Origin: Timema cristinae
Lineage: Eukaryota > Arthropoda > Insecta > Phasmatodea > Timematidae
Direction: 5' to 3'
Length of the DNA stretch: 64,000 bases
Assembly: GCA_039000515.1 (NCBI GenBank)
Contig: JBCFYV010000012.1
Span: 89,620,284-89,684,283, forward strand
This document shows, piece after piece, positions 58,213 to 64,000 of this stretch. The translations under genes and the position numbers were made by a program. The notes beneath the pieces were generated by a model, which made no database searches, had not been told where the DNA came from, and saw only the letters and a list, made by a program, of their open reading frames with translations. Position 1 is the first letter of the stretch; each line of letters starts with the position of its first letter.

Positions 58213-58400
58213 ACTAGCAGGTACGTGGACAAAGACATCACTCTCGTTCTAGTAAATATGGGTTGGGGTTTAGAAACCCAGTTGGGTGTATTGAGGGGAT
58301 TTTTCCTAAATAGTTTCTTACTTTCTCTCTTCTAAATTCTACCTGTGCTCGTCCCTAATGTCATAAGTGTTAGTATACAAGTATCTTGTACAAGTAATCA
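58213..58400 (+). repeat. SINE family A, degenerate
   Basis: GTACGTGGACAAAGACATCA is a decayed head; GGGTTTAGAAACCCAGTTGG then GTGTATTGAGGGGATTTTTC matches the family junction; the tail is lost. Confidence 0.6.
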
Positions 58401-59017
58401 GACATGAAGAATGGGAAAATAACACCATTAAAATACATTTATTTCGAGGGATTTCTTAAGTGGATAATGTCATTCATTTTGTGAAGAGTAGAGGTGGAAT
58501 AGTATGTTTTTTGAGAAATAGAAAACCATAGTTTGGATTGGTACATGACTACACCAGCCCTATTCCAGAGTAAGGTGAACATTCGTCCCCGATTTTCGGA
58601 AACAGTCCATGAAATAGGGTGTATGTCCCCGAATGAGTTTATCTCAGATTTGTTGGATAAATTAATGCAATTTTAGATATATGTGGATCTTTTATTCGGT
58701 TACAAACACCCTAAATAAAATTTTCAGTAATATTTACTTCCTCAAGATGTTTAATGGGATTTCAAAACTATTTTAAGACTCCCCTACGGTAAATAATATT
58801 TTTTAATAAGTAAAAGTGTGACTTAAGTGACACATTGAAAGCTAAATTTCCATTTATACAATTGGTTAATTTAGAAGATACTGCTATAGTAAAATATGAT
58901 ATGTGTAGTTAGATAATTATTTTTGGCGAGTGTTGGGAAGACTTTGATAACACATCTCCAAGAAAAACTTGACTATGGAGTGTATTATGTACGATATTTT
59001 AAAAAAATGATAGTTAT
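58401..59017. other. AT-rich DNA
   Basis: No feature recognised. Confidence 0.4.
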
Positions 59018-59255
59018 TTAGCAACATGTCTTAGTTCAGCTGTACGCATATGTACTAATTACACTAACGTGTTAAGGATGAGGAAGGTTGGATTTAGAAG
59101 AATGTACTCGCATTTTCGTTGTGGCAGATTGGAAAACAATTTAGGAAAAACCACCCTCAGCACACCCGACAAGAATTCTAGCCCTAATCTCCCTTTTATC
59201 GGCAGTCGAATCTATTGTGAGTGACGCCTTAGACCATGTATCCATCAAAGTGGTT
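59018..59255 (-). repeat. SINE family A
   Basis: Tail AGCAACATGTCTTAGTTC (eroded), body, reversed head GCCTTAGACCATGTATCC. Confidence 0.78.
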
Positions 59256-59283
59256 ATATACGATTTAAATATGTCGGCTACTA

Positions 59284-59526
59284 CAGTAGCCCCGTGCTTT
59301 ATTTGGTGTGACACAGCTCACGCGACAGCTCACAGCTGACAGCTGACGGCTTTGAAAAGTTACCAGACCAAATTATGTATCCTTACGCGAACCATATGAT
59401 CTGCAAAAACATGTGTTTAGCAGCTGTCACTTCTGACAGTCAAAACTTAGGTATATACCTAAATGTTGACTGTCAGAAGTCAGCTGTGAGCTGTCAGTCA
59501 ACACCAAAGAAGCCATGAGGCTACTG
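59284..59526. mobile_element. Palindromic MITE with TA duplication, 243 bp
   Basis: Ends CAGTAGCCCC and reversed CAGTAGCCTC, flanked by TA at 59282-59283 and 59527-59528, which fits Tc1/mariner. The inside is rich in inverted CAGCTGTCA/TGACAGCTG copies around a centre at TTAGGTATATACCTAA (about 59450). Confidence 0.75.
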
Positions 59527-59528
59527 TA

Positions 59529-60368
59529 TCTTCACCAGTTACCATAAGTGATTTTAGGTTGATTGTCCCTGATAATGCAAAGAAAAAAGTGGCCATTTTA
59601 GTTTATGGAGTCTCAGGCACCCTTTTAGAGACCAGTGTTAAGAATTCTGGTGCGTTCTTACCAAGAAAGAGTCTGTAGTTGTGAAGGAGGTCACCAGGTA
59701 GTGTTGCGCGCGTGCACCCTTGGGACAAACGAACATCGCAATCAGAAATACGCACTCAGGTCTAATTTGGGCCTCATCACGACGAGTCAGCGTTAACATA
59801 GGATTAAATTGTGGAGTTGCAGAATACCGGTATTGTCGTGTCTGGAGTGCTACCAGAGTAAGCAGATATTGTTAAAACTATACTTGTGATATGTCTCACC
59901 CATTCAGCCTCTATTCGAACAATCACAAAATGGTAGTACCTTCTCTTTATACCTCACACGGGCACGTATTTCTATTTATACTGATCAATAACCGTTCTAC
60001 CGAGATTTAAGAACATAATTTTCACAGGTATGTGTGAAATTGAAATGACAATTTTGGTTCTTGGCAATTTTGGACATTTTAAAATCAATTATGGAAGCCA
60101 GGGAAGGTGGTTGCCATTTCAATTGTACTTAATATACTTTATAGACGTGTGTTTATATTCGTGTTACTGAAAAGTGACAATAAATTAGGTTTTTTAAATG
60201 GTGTGATCAATTTTTGGATAAAATTGCAAGTGGCTACAGCCAGAGGAAAAAGTTAAAAATAATCGGTGTGAGTGAGCAAAATTCATTCAAAATTTCATTA
60301 AATTCCCCTAAATTTTAAATTGAATTTAATAAATCGGGGACAAAATCGTTAGGGAACATTAGTCATAC
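59529..60368. other. Unassigned stretch
   Basis: 59640-59830 is less AT-rich than the rest but has no frame or splice pair I can support on either strand. Confidence 0.35.
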
Positions 60369-60372
60369 TTAA

Positions 60373-60736
60373 GGTGCGGCTGAAGGGCGCACCAGTATTT
60401 TTACAGTTTTTATAGAATTGAAATTTTTTGGACAAAATAAATCAAATATTTTTCCAGTAGCAACATAGAATTTAGTTTTATGCACATGCTAATATCAACA
60501 GATCTTGAATATCTGTCAAGGGTGTTCTAGAATTTTGTCGAAACGTTTTAAATAAAAATCAAAAGTTTTGACAAAATTCCAATACACCCTTGACAGATAT
60601 TAAAGATCTGTTGATATTAGCATTTTCAGAAAAATAACCTCTATTTTGCTACTGGAGAAATATTTAATTTATTTTGGGCAAAAAAATGTAATGATATAAA
60701 AACTGTAAAATTACTCACGCTCCCTTCAGCGGTACC
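60373..60736. mobile_element. Foldback MITE, copy 2
   Basis: A 364-bp palindrome with the same arms as the copy at 29824-30186 (CTAATATCAACAGATCTTGA in both). Ends GGTGCGGC and reversed GGTACCGC, flanked by TTAA at 60369-60372 and 60737-60740. It is more diverged between its own arms than copy 1. Confidence 0.92.
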
Positions 60737-60982
60737 TTAAGGGATTGTGCCTGAAAATTGAAGACAGTCACCTTAACTTAAACCAACTTTGCCTACCCCG
60801 GTAACATTCCACGCCACGCCACTGGGAGTACGTTTTTACTGCGGATATTTACGCACACTTTATTAACTCTTAACGGTAGCAAGCTTACCTTATTTGGTTC
60901 CACTATGGTGTATTTTTTAAAAAGAGAGTTATACTATGGTGTAATCAGTCCAGGTAAGACTGCTTGATTTAAGTTTAACGCA

Positions 60983-61190
60983 ATGTACACTTATTGAACC
61001 AATGTATTATATCAGAACACGCCTTACAAACTAGATTAACTTTAGAACAGACACACTATCCAGTGCCCAGATAAGTAAATTCATCAGTGTTAACAAGGGA
61101 CGTTCCAATTGCCCTATTCATACAGTTTTTGGCCATGAAGATGATCGAACCCAGGACCCTTAGCTTAGAAGACAGATGCACCACTGACTG
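60983..61190 (-). repeat. SINE family D
   Basis: Body CACTTATTGAACCAATGTAT, AACAGACACACTATCCAGTG, reversed head GGCCATGAAGATGATCGAAC, CTTAGCTTAGAAGACAG. Confidence 0.7.
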
Positions 61191-62890
61191 AACAAATTAT
61201 TCAGATTCCAGGATATGTCACAAACTTGTGGTCAATGTGAGAATAAAGTCCGTTCACAATTGTTCCTGGGTTATCAGACTGAAGAGTCATTTGTAGGTTG
61301 TGAAAACGTGTGTGATTTTCCCAGGATATCCACTCACATTCACTATACATATTGACGAATTGCATTTTAAAAGTGTCTTTCAAACACATTTGATTGACGT
61401 AAAAACTGTAGCCTAAAAGAAAATATTACAATATTTAATGCTTCATCAAAACTCTTAATCTCGACGATAGTTTTATTTCAGATTTTTAATTAATAATTTT
61501 TAAAAACATTCCATTGATTTCGGTGGTGAAAGGGAGCTGTAACAATGTTATACTTTATTCTGCGTGCATGTGTGTATCATCGCAGCAAATAAATGAAAGG
61601 TGTCACAGCTAAAAATATATTGTCCAGTTTACCACAAAGATTTTCTTGCTCCTTTACTTAAAAATGGAGCCTTTTGTTTATGGATCAAAAACTAGGTGGT
61701 GCCCTTCATGCCCTTATGTAGAGAAAAAACTATTTATAAAATAATAAAAGAGAAAAGAAAAGAGAATCCCAAAATGATTATGGCAGTTAATTAATTAAAA
61801 TAAATTGAATATTTGAAACCAAACAGTAGGGCCTACCCAGTAGAAATGTATAGCAATAAACTTACTGCTCAAACGGATGCATTTAGTAAACAAGGTAATA
61901 GCTCCCTAAGATTGATTGTAGAATAAGTGAAGTTAAATAATATCTGTTGTTACAGAAACATAAAAGGGAAAAAAATATAACATTTGATCAAAAAGCCTAA
62001 ATGAAATAATACACACTCTTACTGAAACATTGAAACGAGGAAGTAAAAAGAGAAACATCACTGTAAACAACAATATGTTAGTAGAAGTTCCTTATTTTAA
62101 TAGTTCTATATCGATATATACGTAAATATCGACACTAGCTAGAAGATACAGCTTTTTCTATATATTTTGTATGTTTCGAGAGCTTGTCCCCCTTCTCTGG
62201 CACCCAATTTGGTAATATTTAGGTTATGTTCTTTTCTGATTATTTAATGTGTATTAATTCTTGTAAATTTTCGGCTCCTGGTTCCCCAGAACGCCATTTT
62301 AAAAATATATAAATATTTTTTTTATAATTCGGAAATTTTTGGTTGTGTAAAGAATATCTTTCTGATAAAGGTTTTGTATCTTTAATAGCCCTACAATTTT
62401 GAAAGCTAGTTTTTTTTATATCCCAACGAGCTATGGGGATGTCTCAAAAGTGGAGATATTAGCATTTTTAAAGTATCTTCTAAGTCATTTTCTTGAAAAA
62501 TCAAGATATAACTTTATTTTTTTACAATTTTAAAATGTGCACATATAAGAATTTTAATCAAAATCGTTAAAGCTAATAGGAAAATCGATATTTTTCTTAT
62601 CCCCCTTAAGAAATTCCCCTTAAAATTTTAGAAGTAGAGGATAATTTCAAAAACCCACAGGGGAACCTTTATAAAAACACAAATACCAAAGTTTTGCCCG
62701 ATGGGGTAAATGGCCTTAGCTCTAGGCCAACGAACAGAAGAAAGACAATATTTAGAAAACTACTTTTCGGGTTACGGGGGGTTTTGAAACGTCGACATCA
62801 ATCAAAAACTCTATTTGATTTTATTTTAGAATCAAAAAAAACCCCCCCCTTTCCTGGGCGGGAGAAAGTAAAAAATTAACCTAGCAACCT
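61191..62890. other. AT-rich DNA
   Basis: No repeat family or gene recognised. The frames at 61201 and 62694 are not supported. Confidence 0.4.
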
Positions 62891-62894
62891 ATGT

Positions 62895-63530
62895 GTTTGT
62901 TAGAAAATAAACATCAACCAAGAACAGACTTGTGAAAAAACAATAAACCTGTAACTTTAAAATTGGTTTAATAAAATAAACAAATTAGAAAAATAAATAA
63001 TAAAATAATAATAATAAATAATAAATAAATAATAACTCAAATCAATAACCAAGCAAAAATTAATAAATGAATAATCAGTTTATAAAAAACCCTAAAATAT
63101 TATTGAAAGTAATTATTTGGTTACTAAAACAAAAACTTAGAAGCCGATGTACCCCTAATAAAACATAACCAAGCAATAATTAATAAATAAAAAATCAGTT
63201 GATAAAACCATAAAAAATTATCTAGAAAGTTTCATTGGTTACTAAAACAATAACTTTGAAGCCGAAGTTCTCTAAAAACACTCAACCCAAACAATAATTA
63301 ATAATAAATAAACAGTTGATAAACCTAAAATTTATTAAAATAATTCATTGGTTACTAAACAATTTAAAATAGAAGCGATGTACTCTAATAAAACACCAAC
63401 CAAACAATAATTAATTAATAAATGAAAAAACATGGTTGATGAAACCATAAAATATTTCAAAATCAATTTATTGGTTAATAAAACAATAAATAGAACGATG
63501 TATTTTCTAATAAAAAACTAAAACAAGCTA
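62895..63530. repeat. Diverged tandem repeat, about 117 bp, five units
   Basis: TTGGTTACTAAAAC or a near match recurs at 63118, 63235, 63349 and 63472 (spacings 117, 114, 123). CAACCAAACAATAATTAAT and GAAGCCGATGTAC-like blocks sit in fixed places between. An older unit precedes them. Very AT-rich. Confidence 0.8.
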
Positions 63531-63832
63531 TCAATACATTGATAATCACTTAGTCACTTAGTCGCATTTTCATCCCATAGTATTGGTGAGAATAACACTT
63601 AGTACTGTCATACATTAAATTTGGAAACTTGTAATTTTTTTGTAATAAGGGGAAATTTTATAAAAAATTTTAGGGGTATACGAAGGCTCTATTTAAATTG
63701 AAGCGAAGCTTAAAAAATGCGTAGAAAAGTCTAAATAAGGTTTTGTTGTTGTCAGATACTAGAAATAGAAATAGTAAAAAGATAGGCTTAGAAAAAACAC
63801 CACTATATTTTTTATATTGACACTTGCAGAAG

Positions 63833-63932
63833 NNNNNNNNNNNNNNNNNNNNNNNNNNNNNNNNNNNNNNNNNNNNNNNNNNNNNNNNNNNNNNNNNNNN
63901 NNNNNNNNNNNNNNNNNNNNNNNNNNNNNNNN
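63833..63932. other. Assembly gap, 100 N
   Basis: Second placeholder gap of 100 N. Confidence 0.99.
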
Positions 63933-64000
63933 ATCCCAGTTGGATGTACTGAGAGTAGCTTTCCTCACTACCTCATCCCACCACGAAAATATGGGTGGAT
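63933..64000 (+). repeat. SINE family A, cut by gap and window end
   Basis: ATCCCAGTTGGATGTACTGA and CCTCATCCCACCACGAAAAT are the B-box end and body of family A. Confidence 0.65.

Noticed and set aside
59640..59830. Candidate upstream neurexin exon on the minus strand
   Set aside because: It is less AT-rich, but the three frames show stops and no LNS motif.

Overview
This looks like a window of an animal nuclear genome, most likely an arthropod. It is strongly AT-rich, has no operons, and carries long introns, many tRNA-derived SINEs, DNA-transposon relics and two 100-base assembly gaps (53636-53735 and 63833-63932). The arthropod call rests on the neurexin exons, which resemble insect neurexin-1 as I remember it, and on two degenerate mobile genes of families common in arthropod genomes. 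I cannot name the species.

The only host gene I can support is a neurexin (Nrx-1/NRXN-alpha type) on the minus strand. Three exons are visible: 51511-51618, 17767-17959 and 8787-8978. Their splice sites and phases agree (0/0, 0/1, 1/1), and together they encode most of one laminin-G (LNS) domain, matching LNS3. The 33.5-kb intron between the first two falls where vertebrate neurexins have alternative splice site 3. Nearly everything from about 9 kb to 51.5 kb is therefore intron.

Layout. 1-4857: a 60-bp satellite of about 80 units, starting before the window. 5-9 kb: SINEs and the third exon. 9-17.7 kb: AT-rich intron with a PIF/Harbinger-like element, a Helitron-like end and SINEs. 17.7-18.2 kb: second exon with a 50-bp tandem repeat beside its acceptor. 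18.5-29 kb: intron with SINEs, a minisatellite and a possible LTR remnant. 29.8-30.2 kb: a 363-bp foldback MITE. 32.8-34 kb: a dead YqaJ-nuclease gene. 34.8-35.4 kb: a 284-bp tandem duplication. 39.3-42.3 kb: a decayed transposon with long inverted repeats around a gene that has a PIN/FEN-like segment and a Cys-rich tail. 42.4-51.5 kb: dense SINEs, several carrying later insertions with target-site duplications. 51.5 kb: first neurexin exon. 52-64 kb: more AT-rich DNA with MITEs and SINEs, presumably also neurexin intron.

At least five SINE families are present (called A to E here). A and B have different tRNA-like heads but the same 3' tail, so they probably share one LINE partner. The most interesting object is the 39.3-42.3 kb element. 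It suggests that a gene family common in arthropods but usually left uncharacterised is the cargo, or the transposition enzyme, of a long-TIR DNA transposon.
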